64,000 nt of DNA. Source: Okeania sp. KiyG1. GTDB taxonomy: Bacteria > Cyanobacteriota > Cyanobacteriia > Cyanobacteriales > Microcoleaceae. The DNA is taken from contig NZ_BLZO01000082.1 in assembly GCF_014132355.1 (NCBI RefSeq), forward strand, positions 92,201-156,200, given 5' to 3'. The notes under the pieces are model-generated. The model saw only the letters and a list, made by a program, of their open reading frames with translations, made no database searches and had not been told where the DNA came from. Both the position numbers and the translations under genes were made by a program. This document shows positions 26,131 to 35,033 of this stretch, piece by piece (position 1 is the stretch's first letter; the number at the start of each line of letters is the position of its first letter).

Positions 26131-29100
26131 CTAATCCCACAACAAGACAACTGGAAATCTTGCCGGATAGGCGAGGCGAAGTAATTGATAGCCGATTCCG
26201 GCCATTCCCTGAAAGAAACCAGGATTAAAGGCGACAGTCGATAGGTTACCCAAAAGTTGATAACTCCCTTTTTGCTGCGCTTGTTGCACTAAATGAGTAG
26301 CTTTTTGGCATGCTATGTCTATCAACTGGGGATGTTTGAGAACAAGTCCTGCAGTTAATAACAGTTCTATACGACCAAAATGACCGCAACAAAGATGATC
26401 TACACTCTGTCCCATGTATTTTTGAGTATTTTCTAAGGCAATTTCTAGCTCTTGACGGATAGCTGCACTCGATTCTATTCTTAACCCGCCTAATCGCGCT
26501 AATCCAATACCAGCAGCCCCATGACACCACATAACTTTAAAAGTAGGTGGCATGGTTAAAAAATCAGGCCAGTTAAGCACTGTAGAGGAAAAAACTGACC
26601 TTTCGTAGGCTATACCTTCCCTAGCAATATCTAAATACTCTGGCTCCTCCGTCACTTCATACAGTCGCACTAAGGCATAAGCAATCCCTGCCGCACCATG
26701 GGAAAAGCCTGTGAGGGGCTGCTCCGTGATAGTTTTCCAAGCTAGAGGCTTACCCTCAAAGCTGATTCGCTTCTTAATAAGAATCTGCCCACAGTCAATC
26801 GCTTGTTGTAAAACCTTAGTAGCTCCTGTCTCGCGATAAAGGTTTAATAAACCCAACATAGCTCCCGCAACTCCACCGATAATGTCTAATTGGCGATCGC
26901 ATTCTATCCTCTCCGAGGTGAGAAAATGAGCCATTTTAACCCCATCTTCTAAAACAGTTTCATCTCCTAAAAATTTGCTAATCTTAACCAAGGCATAAAT
27001 AATAGAACCAATTCCCGTTCCGCCACCGATTCCGATTTGTTGGGCAAATTTTGAAGTCAAGGCAGAATTAGAGTGATTTAACAGTCCTTTTAAAGGAGTT
27101 AACGCTTGAAGTGCTAGAGTACGAAAAGAATCTTCTCTAGTTATTTGGAATAACGCACTCAAGAATAAGGCGATCCCACAATTGCCATCATAAAGACTGT
27201 ACCCTAATGGTTGAAATTGAAAGCGATTACTATGGTCAACATAGCTTAACCCTAACCAGCGAGCATTCCCAAATCGATCTACTATGGAGCGCTCGCATAT
27301 CTCAGTAGCGATTTGCCTTGCTGCATTCAGAAACTGGTCAGAAGTTAAACAAGGTAAAGAGGGAGAAGGTAAAGAGGGTATGGAGGATAATGGTTTATTT
27401 TTGGCAAATCTTGCTGCAAAACTTCCCCGAATCATAGCAACTTGCTGTCTTAAATCCAAATCGCTTAAGGCTTGTAAGCGCTCTATAAATCGCTCATAGC
27501 TGGGGCTGAGGTAGTCTTTAATAGGTTGTCTGACTCCCACCGTTAAGGCGTGACTGCTAGCTGTGCTACCAAAATAGGGAATATCAAGTTGTTCCATAGC
27601 AGCTAATTCTGCAGATAAGATTGGCCAAGCTGTCGGTTTTTCCTCCCCATTAAGAAAGGTACGGCTCAAAATATCAATTTCAATGCTACGATCTACCCCA
27701 TTTTTCAGGAACTCAGGTGCGAGGGTTTTTTGCAGTAGTGCTTCATAAACGTAGGTAGCACGGAAAATAAATCTTACTTTCTGAAACTGAAGAGTGGTTT
27801 GTAATCCTTTTTGATCTAAGAGTGCTTGCTTATTTTCCCCTAAAAACTGATACATTTGGGTAAATCCCGTGATTAAATCCGCTTCATAGTCTTCGGGAGC
27901 TAATGCTACTCCATTTAATTGAGGAATGTTAGCTTGTTCAGCTAAAGTTCCCCGTTCTTCAAGGAGATAAACTTCATCTGTGTTGATAAATTTCCATCTG
28001 GGTAAAGAATAAGGGGCTTTTTGAGCAGTGATACTCCCTAACCCACTAATATCGTAAGCAATCGCGTTATCTGGGCTAAAATCCCAACGAGGTAACAAAC
28101 CTGTTCGCAATACTGAATCCCATAACTGGCGATCGCCATCAATGCTCTCTTGGATAGAACCGGGGATTGTTTTTGCCTGGGGGTGCATCAAGGTTTCGAG
28201 ATCGATTAGGACTAAATGTTCGCCATGAGCGATTAAATTCTCATAATGACAGTCATTACCTCCCAAGACATACAGCAAGCAAAGTAGCATTCCCCCTCGC
28301 TGATAAAAGCGCTGTGCTGCTGCAGCATCAGCACAGGGTTCTTGTTCTATATAGTCTAACACCCAGCCATAAGTATCGCTATCGCAGTGATCGATAGTTT
28401 TAAAGGGGAGAGGAAACTGCTGTTGATTACACCAGGTTAGCAGTTGATTGTAAGCCACTTCTAAACCGATGTTTTTGGGTTTATAGATTATTTTTTGCCC
28501 CGATTCCAAGGTTAAAATGAATACGGAACGTCCCCGATTATGAAAATCGGAGAGGGAACCTTGAATTTCTTTAATTTTACCTTGCAGTTGAGGTACTGTA
28601 CTACGATCGTCCTTCAAACGAAGGATAAATTCTGCTGTAGCTTCTACCCAAAAATTTAGGGTTGTTACCATTAATCGGGCTAAAACAGGATAGTTTTTCC
28701 ATAAAGTCAGTAAGCCATCTTGTAAGAAGTTTTTAACAAAAGCTTGATAATAAGTTGTTTCGGGAGGCGTAAGGTCTAATTGCGTCAATAAATCGAATTG
28801 TTCTAGAAAGAAATTCAGTCCATTGTAGATTGGCGGGCGAAATTGGCAAAATTCATGGTAAAGAGTTTTTCCTCCCATGTTAACTAGCCGTTGAAGCAAC
28901 ATTCTCTCTAGGTTTTGGTAGGCCCTGGCAGAGAGTAAGGTGAAGGGAATTTGCTCAAAAGATATAGTAGGTATGGCTAGACGTTCACAGAGTTTTTTCC
29001 GGGCGACAATAACTGCAGAGAACCAAATTTCTTCAAAGGGAAGGGGATTATTCGGATCGATGGGGAAGGAAGGAAACTGCTCTGTAACTCGCTTCAAATT

Positions 29101-29412
29101 AAACTTTGCTGTTGTTTCTACCCAAAGGGTTAAAATTTCTGTCCAAGGCGGAAGAGAAAATTCTGTACTAATTTTTCCATTTTCTAGGAATGGTTTGATT
29201 TCTTCCAGGGTTAAATTATCCCACTCAAGGCGTTTTTTCAATTTTCTCCAATCTCCATCCCCGATTATTTGACACCAATGTTCTAAGCGTTGATTAATGA
29301 TTTCTGTTTCATTACTTGACAATATAAAACAAGAGCTTAACTGATTCAATCTTTCTGATAATGAGCTTGCTTTTAAACTAATTTCTGATAATATATTGGT
29401 TTCAATTATCAT
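26131..29412 (-). CDS. lanM: Class II lanthipeptide synthetase LanM, ProcM-like CCG zinc motif
   Basis: A 1093-residue bifunctional enzyme. The N-terminal ~650 residues are the DUF4135 dehydratase with kinase-like elements (FILTLESGQKIIYKPKNIG, GGNDCHYENLI, LIDLETLMHP); it phosphorylates and eliminates Ser/Thr of a precursor peptide. The C-terminal ~370 residues are a LanC-like cyclase (TGFSHGAAGIAYAL, WCHGAAGIGLARLG, CCGHFGR). Predicted zinc ligands are Cys963 and Cys1008/Cys1009; the Cys-Cys-Gly motif marks the ProcM-like group, whose members can be promiscuous. No strong ribosome binding site precedes ATG 29412. Downstream of it lies IS debris; upstream are a small protein and a WelO5-like enzyme. 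No precursor gene is adjacent; the best candidate is at 34587. Confidence 0.93.
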   Translation of the reverse strand: MIIETNILSEISLKASSLSERLNQLSSCFILSSNETEIINQRLEHWCQIIGDGDWRKLKKRLEWDNLTLEEIKPFLENGKISTEFSLPPWTEILTLWVETTAKFNLKRVTEQFPSFPIDPNNPLPFEEIWFSAVIVARKKLCERLAIPTISFEQIPFTLLSARAYQNLERMLLQRLVNMGGKTLYHEFCQFRPPIYNGLNFFLEQFDLLTQLDLTPPETTYYQAFVKNFLQDGLLTLWKNYPVLARLMVTTLNFWVEATAEFILRLKDDRSTVPQLQGKIKEIQGSLSDFHNRGRSVFILTLESGQKIIYKPKNIGLEVAYNQLLTWCNQQQFPLPFKTIDHCDSDTYGWVLDYIEQEPCADAAAAQRFYQRGGMLLCLLYVLGGNDCHYENLIAHGEHLVLIDLETLMHPQAKTIPGSIQESIDGDRQLWDSVLRTGLLPRWDFSPDNAIAYDISGLGSITAQKAPYSLPRWKFINTDEVYLLEERGTLAEQANIPQLNGVALAPEDYEADLITGFTQMYQFLGENKQALLDQKGLQTTLQFQKVRFIFRATYVYEALLQKTLAPEFLKNGVDRSIEIDILSRTFLNGEEKPTAWPILSAELAAMEQLDIPYFGSTASSHALTVGVRQPIKDYLSPSYERFIERLQALSDLDLRQQVAMIRGSFAARFAKNKPLSSIPSLPSPSLPCLTSDQFLNAARQIATEICERSIVDRFGNARWLGLSYVDHSNRFQFQPLGYSLYDGNCGIALFLSALFQITREDSFRTLALQALTPLKGLLNHSNSALTSKFAQQIGIGGGTGIGSIIYALVKISKFLGDETVLEDGVKMAHFLTSERIECDRQLDIIGGVAGAMLGLLNLYRETGATKVLQQAIDCGQILIKKRISFEGKPLAWKTITEQPLTGFSHGAAGIAYALVRLYEVTEEPEYLDIAREGIAYERSVFSSTVLNWPDFLTMPPTFKVMWCHGAAGIGLARLGGLRIESSAAIRQELEIALENTQKYMGQSVDHLCCGHFGRIELLLTAGLVLKHPQLIDIACQKATHLVQQAQQKGSYQLLGNLSTVAFNPGFFQGMAGIGYQLLRLAYPARFPVVLLWD

Positions 29413-29855
29413 AATTTTTTATAGTAAAAATGTGACAGTTTTTATTTTCAGTTTCCCCAGCAATTAATACTCAATATTATCTTAATATATCTCTAACAAA
29501 CAGTTTCATAAGTAACTCATAAATGAATTTAATTAGCTGGGTATAAATAAAATTAAAATAGGAGTTATGAGTTCTTACTGTTACCTATTCCCTATTCCCT
29601 TGTCATCACCATTTTATAATTAATTTTATCTTCCTACTTAATGTAAGGATTCATATTCTATGGAAAAGCCTATAAATCTTGATTGATAAGCATTTCAGGC
29701 AATTATATCCCAAATTATATTATCAATTAGAAATGGCTACAAACCTTTATTTTCGTCATTATTGAGAATGAGACTATTAAATTGCTGAGTTAGCCATTTT
29801 CAGAGTTCTCTCTATAACTGGGTTTGAGATACCTGAATCCTTACTACTTAATTAC
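29413..29855. other. Intergenic region upstream of lanM
   Basis: AT-rich, with a CTATTCCCTATTCCC repeat near 29585. No precursor-like small ORF with Cys and Ser/Thr was found on either strand. The lanM promoter is expected here. Confidence 0.45.
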
Positions 29856-30305
29856 TTATTTTTTCTCTATAACAAGGGTAAAACCTCGTAATTTACCATC
29901 AGAAGTATTAAATTGTTGTAAGGTACGGATGCGTTCATTTGGACTTACTAAGTTAATAGTTTCTGCTGTTAATTGTATCCCCGTTATTTTATGGGTGACA
30001 TTAATAATAATCAGATTTTCACCTAATTCTGATACCAACATAAGAAAGTCATAATAATGGATATCTGGGCTTTCCAATAGCAAGGTATTTTCTCCAACTG
30101 CTTTACCAAAAAAATGAAGCGTTTCTTGTCTCCCATCAGAATAAGTATTTTCGTTAGTTTGTACCCATTGATTGTTTGCAATTTTTTGTTTTAATATACT
30201 GGTAAACTGATAACGCTCTTTTCCTGTCGGATCTAAAGCTATCCAGTTTCCCTCCCAAGTTCCTACCAACTTTGGCAACACTTTAAATTTACTTATCTGA
30301 TTCAT
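29856..30305 (-). CDS. Small beta-rich protein, possibly lipocalin-like
   Basis: A 149-residue soluble protein without signal peptide. The opening LVGTWEGNWIALDPTGKERY and alternating hydrophobic/polar strands (LLLESPDIHYYDFLMLV, NLIIINVTHKITGIQL, LRGFTLVIEKK) resemble lipocalin/DUF3598-type barrels, which begin with a G-x-W strand. This is inference from pattern only. It lies between lanM and a WelO5-like gene on the same strand and may bind the product or a precursor. The start follows GAGAG. Confidence 0.5.
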   Translation of the reverse strand: MNQISKFKVLPKLVGTWEGNWIALDPTGKERYQFTSILKQKIANNQWVQTNENTYSDGRQETLHFFGKAVGENTLLLESPDIHYYDFLMLVSELGENLIIINVTHKITGIQLTAETINLVSPNERIRTLQQFNTSDGKLRGFTLVIEKK

Positions 30306-30739
30306 AATTCTCTCAAAAAGTTAACAGCTAATCATCTATAGCAGCAATATGAAATCATTCGCGATCAAAAGCTGAGGGGTTTTGTCTCTCAACCAAAGCG
30401 CTAAGAGATTTGGAGACAAAACCCCTACGTTCAAATCTTACAACCTATGCACGGATTGCTACTATATTTACACAGGACTTAGGCAAGATACTAAATTATA
30501 CACCACCTGTAGGGGTTAACTGCGGTTAACTCCTACTAGATATGGTAGCTCTCTCTGCGTAAGTCCTGTTCATAACAACGGAAAGCACTGTATATAGCGC
30601 TAGGGAATAGGTATGGAGGGAATAGTAAAATGTTAAAGAGTTTCAGGATTTAGAAATGTCCGCGCCCAATATTCGACTACTATAAACTAATTTTTCAGAC
30701 TATGTTCAGCTCATCTTCTCTTTGATTAATTTGACAGTT
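30306..30739. other. Intergenic region with MITE
   Basis: It contains a GGTTTTGTCTC...GAGACAAAACC inverted repeat (about 30380-30422) and the MITE at 30473-30568. No gene is seen. Confidence 0.5.
30473..30568. repeat. MITE-like repeat, third copy
   Basis: It starts CAGGACTTAGGCA and ends TGCGTAAGTCCTG; the interior has TGTAGGGGTTAACTGCGG. Same family as 4046-4158. Confidence 0.7.
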
Positions 30740-31528
30740 TTATGCCCAATAATAGATAGTATCATCCTCGTGAGACAAACCCACAAATCCTCCAATACTG
30801 TAACGAATCTTATTTCCTTTAACTTCCGAAATCGCGTGCCAGATACAGGCTCCATGAAAAATAGTTAAATCTCCCGCCTGGGGATGATAACGTCTTTGCT
30901 GACAGTTTTCCAAGTCTAATTCTTTTTTAGGAGTAGTCAATTCTGCTGGTAAACCATCATATAAAATCAACTCTCCTCCTGCTTCTGGCGGGTCAATTAC
31001 CAGAAAATAACTTAGACAATCTTTAAGTTTCACAATTTTGTGCAACCCTTCAAATCCCTCCATGTCGATAAATTCATTACCTTTATGTAAGGATATTCCT
31101 CCTTGATTGGGATAAGTAAATCGCACTAGAGCAGGTGAATAAATATTCCCGTTTTGGTGAGCAGGAGCAACTTTTCGATTATTTGAGAGCTTCGTAAAAA
31201 CGCTTTTAATTGTTGCTTCGTAACCCGGCGGCTCAAAAACCTCCTTTAACACCTTCCTGAGCAAAACTGCGTCTTGAAAATATTCGCTCCGATCGTTGCC
31301 ACTGGCGGGGAGAATAGCTCCAAGTAATTTTCCATACTTTTGAGTGGAGAGTAAATGCTTAAAAGATGCTTGTTTTTGAGTTAAATTTTCTTTAACTACC
31401 TCCATCTCTGTTAGAGAAAAAACCTGCTTAATATGTATCCCATCAATGTTACCTTGGTAAATTTGATTAATCCCGTCAGAATAATTCCCTAGAGAATTAA
31501 TATCAGTTGTAATCCATTTCTGTTCCAT
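30740..31528 (-). CDS. WelO5-like Fe(II)/2OG enzyme with HxG motif, candidate halogenase 1
   Basis: A 262-residue protein started at ATG 31528, with AAGGA upstream; the longer TTG start adds two residues. It shares the layout of WelO5/AmbO5: DGINQIYQGNIDGIHIKQVF near the start, then SLHKGNEF, PPEAGGELILYD, GDLTIFHGACIWHAI and the ending SIGGFVGLSHEDDTIYYW. Iron ligands are His148 and His231, while the position normally held by Asp/Glu is Gly150. In known 2OG enzymes this HxG pattern leaves a site for chloride or bromide and defines halogenases. It is in line with lanM, separated by the small barrel protein. The substrate is unknown; WelO5 itself acts on a free small molecule. Confidence 0.82.
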   Translation of the reverse strand: MEQKWITTDINSLGNYSDGINQIYQGNIDGIHIKQVFSLTEMEVVKENLTQKQASFKHLLSTQKYGKLLGAILPASGNDRSEYFQDAVLLRKVLKEVFEPPGYEATIKSVFTKLSNNRKVAPAHQNGNIYSPALVRFTYPNQGGISLHKGNEFIDMEGFEGLHKIVKLKDCLSYFLVIDPPEAGGELILYDGLPAELTTPKKELDLENCQQRRYHPQAGDLTIFHGACIWHAISEVKGNKIRYSIGGFVGLSHEDDTIYYWA

Positions 31529-31780
31529 GTCCAATTTCCTTAAATTGTCCTAACTGATCGAGGATTTGTTTACTAGCTCACTTGTCCCTAGATAAAACAA
31601 GTTGACCCTAGTATATTATTATAGGCAGGACTTACGCAAGGGCACTACATATAGTGTTAACCCTTAAGGTTCTCTATACATTTGCTATCTAAACTAAGTT
31701 CCTCTTAGCGATTGCCAGAGCCACAAAATTATCATTAACTGAAATGAAAAATTAGATTGAGTATATTTTAGGTTGTCTGG
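31529..31780. other. Spacer with single MITE end
   Basis: CAGGACTTACGCA at 31626 has no matching right end. The last nine bases (GTTGTCTGG) are the left target duplication of the following element. Confidence 0.5.
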
Positions 31781-32000
31781 CTCACGGGGTGACAATGGCC
31801 TCAAAAGTATTGCTAACAATGGTTTAAAGGATTAAAGTGATTCTTGAAAATTACGCTCAATAGTGAAAATAATTATTATTATTAGTGGAGGTTGTAGTTA
31901 AGCGATCGCTCAATTACAACCCCACATTAGGTTGATTTTTTTTTCAACTCAATACCACTAACAAAATTTATATCAGCCCACTAAAAATTATTTTTAGTTA

Positions 32001-32276
32001 TTAGATAAACTGTGAATTCTTGAAAGTACAAATACTTAATCTAATAACATAGACATCGCTTTTAATCCTCTTTGATAATAGAGCTTTTTCTGAGGTGATA
32101 GATTCATCATACTGACGACTTTCATATTTAATGGGCAGAGGAAAACAAGCAGCTAACCTTTCTATTTTAACAGTTTTTTGGACAGTAATTAACAAAACTA
32201 AAATTTTAAAAGTTTGAAGTTGAGTATTGGTCAAAGATTGTTTAAAATATGACTCATACAATGATAAAAATTGCAT
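32001..32276 (-). pseudogene. IS4-like transposase, N-terminal fragment
   Basis: Residues 1-55 (KILVLLITVQKTVKIERLAACFPLP) match the start of the broken transposase at 24272. The frame then diverges and ends. No catalytic residues remain. Confidence 0.65.
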
Positions 32277-32371
32277 TTTGGTCGGTCTATTTCTGTAAGA
32301 GGAACGACTTTTTTTACCATAAAATGTGACTTATGGCTACCATTAACAATTGACATAAAAGTCAACTTAGG

Positions 32372-33702
32372 AGCCGTGTAAAAATAACTTGAACAAATTA
32401 CCTCCAAAGCTAAATAATAAAAGTATCACGTTTATTGTTGGGTAATATGTCTGATAACTCTGTAGTCAAAACTATTCAAGACAAGTATGAATTGTTGTGG
32501 CCTTACTTAAACGAAAAAACACGACGTATATGGGCAGCTATTGAAGCTCAAAGCCTGGGTTGGGGAGGTCTCACCTTGGTGGCCAAAGCAACTGGACTTT
32601 CGCGGACAACAATTCATGCTGGTATAGATAATCTCTGTAAATCAGATGGAACAACAAGATCGGACTACAGCGATCGAATTCGTGAATTTGGTGGTGGCCG
32701 TAAACTACTAGAGGAAAAAGACCCAACTCTGTTAACAGATTTGGAATTACTGATTGAACCCGCGACTTTAGGAGACCCAGAATCTCCTCTGAAATGGACC
32801 TCAAAAAGTGTAGCTAAATTAGCAGCAGGATTGAATCAAGGGGGACACAGAATCAGCCCTAAAAGTGTTTATAATTTACTGGAGTCTCTTGGTTACAGCC
32901 TACAATCAAATCGTAAGACTCGCGATCGCTCATCTCACCCAGATCGAGATGCTCAGTTTTTACATATTGCTCAACAAGTTAGATATTTCCAATCTGAAAA
33001 TCAACCAGTCATTTCTGTTGATACCAAGAAAAAAGAATTAATTGGGGATTTTAAGAACTCTGGTCATGAATGGTGTGTTCATGGACAACCAATAGAAGTA
33101 CGAATGCACGACTTTGCTGACCCGAAATTGGGTAAAGCAATTCCCTATGGAATTTATGACTTAACTTTGAATACTGGATGGGTGAATGTTGGCATTGACC
33201 ACGACACAGCCTGCTTTGCAGTGGAGTCGATTCGCCATTGGTGGTACTCAATGGGTGAAGAACTTTATCCAGATAGTCAAAAGATAATGATTACAGCTGA
33301 CTGTGGTGGTAGTAATAGTTATCGCTCCCGACTATGGAAGTTAGAACTACAAGAATTTGCTGACGAGATTAATCGAACTATTCATGTGTGTCATTTCCCT
33401 CCCGGTACCAGTAAATGGAACAAAATTGAACATCGCTTGTTTTGCCAGATCACCCAAAACTGGCGTGGCAGACCCCTAAGTAGCTTGCAAGTCGTGATTA
33501 ATCTTATTAACAATACTACTACCACACAAGGATTGAATGTAGTTGCTCACCTAGACGAAAATTTTTACGAAACAGGAATTAAAGTAAGTCGCGAAGAATT
33601 TAATGCCATTAGAATTGAGCCAGACTTTTTTCATGGTGAATGGAATTATATGATTAAGCCGAGAACAATAGCTTAAATTGTTCAAGTTATTTTTACACGG
33701 CT
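32372..33702 (+). mobile_element. ISAzo13-family insertion sequence
   Basis: The terminal inverted repeats are AGCCGTGTAAAAATAACTTG, with further bases matching (AACAA). They enclose a single intact transposase. Two fragments of its right end recur at 62074-62206. Confidence 0.85.
32435..33676 (+). CDS. ISAzo13-family transposase
   Basis: A 413-residue intact DDE transposase. Features are an N-terminal HTH (GGLTLVAKATGLSRTTIHAGI), WTSKSVAKLAAGL and then the catalytic core: VISVDTKKKELIGDFKN (first Asp), MITADCGGSNSYRSRLWK (second Asp) and FPPGTSKWNKIEHRLFCQIT (Glu). These are the hallmark blocks of the ISAzo13 family. The start may be the second ATG (MSDNSV, 32447), four codons in. The gene lies inside the inverted repeats with no other ORF, so the IS is probably active. 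Confidence 0.93.
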   Translation: MLGNMSDNSVVKTIQDKYELLWPYLNEKTRRIWAAIEAQSLGWGGLTLVAKATGLSRTTIHAGIDNLCKSDGTTRSDYSDRIREFGGGRKLLEEKDPTLLTDLELLIEPATLGDPESPLKWTSKSVAKLAAGLNQGGHRISPKSVYNLLESLGYSLQSNRKTRDRSSHPDRDAQFLHIAQQVRYFQSENQPVISVDTKKKELIGDFKNSGHEWCVHGQPIEVRMHDFADPKLGKAIPYGIYDLTLNTGWVNVGIDHDTACFAVESIRHWWYSMGEELYPDSQKIMITADCGGSNSYRSRLWKLELQEFADEINRTIHVCHFPPGTSKWNKIEHRLFCQITQNWRGRPLSSLQVVINLINNTTTTQGLNVVAHLDENFYETGIKVSREEFNAIRIEPDFFHGEWNYMIKPRTIA

Positions 33703-33852
33703 ACTAAGATTGGGGATGCTGATGTGCAGCGATCGCCGAGCCCCTTACTAATAATAATTATTATTTTCACTATTGAGCGTAATTTTCAAGAGTCACTTTA
33801 ATCCTTTAAACCATTGTTAGCAATACTTTTGAGGCTATTGTCACCCCGTGAG

Positions 33853-34194
33853 GTTGTCTGGTATTATTATAATTGAAAATAGCATATATTTTTATATCGT
33901 TTAGTAGACGATAGTGTGGGTATAAAAAAATACCAAAAATTGGAAGAATAAAAATGGAATGAGTTGGAATTAGAATCAGGAAAAATTATTAAGATAAAAG
34001 GTTTTCCTAGTGCAGGATGGCAGAAATAAGTGACCAGTAAGAGCAATGCCCTCTTCCTGAGATAGAATACTCAGAGGTGCGATCGCATCGGAGAGGCCAG
34101 CCCCAAAAAGTGACCACTAAAAAAAAGTGATTCTATGAAGTAAACTAGAATTTGTGGAAGCCCAATCAATCAGCCTAGTCAACCCCATGAATGA
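33853..34194. other. Spacer containing the left end of an IS630-type relic
   Basis: It begins with the right target duplication GTTGTCTGG. AAGTGACCAGTAAGAGCAAT and AAAAGTGACCACTAAA near 34028 and 34113 look like IS-end sequences. No gene. Confidence 0.45.
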
Positions 34195-34350
34195 ATGCCT
34201 ATCCCCAAAGCTCAATCCATAATCCTGTCGCCAAGACAGAAAAACCTACTGCAAGTTCTAGCCAGTCAGACCACCAATTCCTATCGCCTGGTCAGAAGGG
34301 TAAAACTCATCGGTAGTGCATCAGCCCCAAATCTGGTAGATGACGATTGA
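34195..34350 (+). pseudogene. IS630-family transposase, N-terminal fragment
   Basis: A 51-codon ORF reads LSPRQKNLLQVLASQTTNSYRLVRRVKLI, the typical start of IS630/DUF4096-like transposases (HTH region). It then stops; the catalytic part is absent. Confidence 0.6.
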
Positions 34351-34586
34351 CAATCCGTTAGTAAACATTTATACTATGAAGAGTATTGCTAAAATGTAGA
34401 ATAAGTAAATAAATATAGGTAGTGTAGTAATCTTTGCCTACTACTATAGTGCTATAGTGAATAAAAATATAATAGGTTGAAGATATCCATTCTACAAAAC
34501 TATATAAATCACTCTCTACTACGTGCAATACTCTCTTACTAGACAGGGATACCTGTAAACTTATAAATAACCGAGGGAACAAGCTT
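34351..34586 (+). promoter_or_regulatory. Upstream region of the putative precursor gene
   Basis: AT-rich, with several TATAAT-like hexamers (for example TATAAATAAC near 34561) and a short palindrome ACAGGGATACCTGT at 34542-34555. GAGGGAA is the ribosome binding site. Promoter position not resolved. Confidence 0.4.
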
Positions 34587-34910
34587 ATGTCTGTTCAAGC
34601 ATTTAACGATTTTATCCAAAGCATTACCACAGCACCAAAAGGCAAATCTGCTAAAAAGTCTAATCCTGCTGTGGCGGGAATTGTTGCAGGTTATGACCGT
34701 TCCTTATCAGGAGAAGCTAAAGGAATGGCTGTGATGGATAAACTGGTTGAAGCAGCAAGAAGTCAAGGATTTGATGTAACATTTGATGATGTTAAGCAAT
34801 ATGTACGAGAAATGAAAGCTAAATATGAAAGCGATCCAATGTATACTTCCATGATGGATGCCTATTGTAACACTACTTGTCACTTAGGGTCTGTTGTTGG
34901 TAAGAAGTAG
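34587..34910 (+). CDS. Putative RiPP (lanthipeptide) precursor with Nif11-like leader
   Basis: A 107-residue protein with GAGGGAAC before the ATG. The N-terminus (MSVQAFNDFIQSI) and residues 48-72 (VMDKLVEAARSQGFDVTFDDVKQYV) resemble the Nif11-type leader used by cyanobacterial LanM systems. A basic low-complexity stretch (PKGKSAKKSNPAV) lies between. The C-terminus (PMYTSMMDAYCNTTCHLGSVVGKK) has two Cys and several Ser/Thr, suitable for two (methyl)lanthionine rings. No GG cleavage site is obvious. It lies 5.2 kb from lanM, with later IS insertions between, and directly upstream of WelO5-like gene 2. The precursor role is inferred. Confidence 0.55.
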   Translation: MSVQAFNDFIQSITTAPKGKSAKKSNPAVAGIVAGYDRSLSGEAKGMAVMDKLVEAARSQGFDVTFDDVKQYVREMKAKYESDPMYTSMMDAYCNTTCHLGSVVGKK

Positions 34911-34973
34911 GTCTTAAGAAGAACCATTAATAAGAAGGATCATTAAGAGGTTTTTGATGGCCTCAAATACTTA

Positions 34974-35000
34974 GCTCCCCTAAAAAATAGAGTGGGGAGC
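34974..35000 (+). terminator. Stem-loop between precursor and operon, possible attenuator
   Basis: GCTCCCC and GGGGAGC form a 7-bp GC-rich stem with a 13-base loop, followed by TATTTCTAT. The T-tract is poor, so partial termination would make the precursor transcript more abundant than the downstream genes. Confidence 0.5.
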
Positions 35001-35033
35001 AGGTATTTCTATACTACTTAATTTTTCAACAAA

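Larger units (their letters stand above)
31781..33852. mobile_element. IS4-like element remnant with target duplication, carrying a nested ISAzo13
   Basis: The ends are CTCACGGGGTGACAAT and its inverse; about 130 bp match on both sides. The direct repeat GTTGTCTGG lies at 31772-31780 and 33853-33861, a 9-bp target duplication. Inside are an N-terminal fragment of an IS4-like transposase and a complete ISAzo13-type IS. It separates the WelO5-like gene from the precursor gene. Confidence 0.82.

Noticed and set aside
29413..29855. Search for a lanthipeptide precursor right next to lanM
   Set aside because: No ORF with leader plus Cys/Ser/Thr-rich end was found on either strand in 25843-26130, 29413-29855 or 30306-30739.
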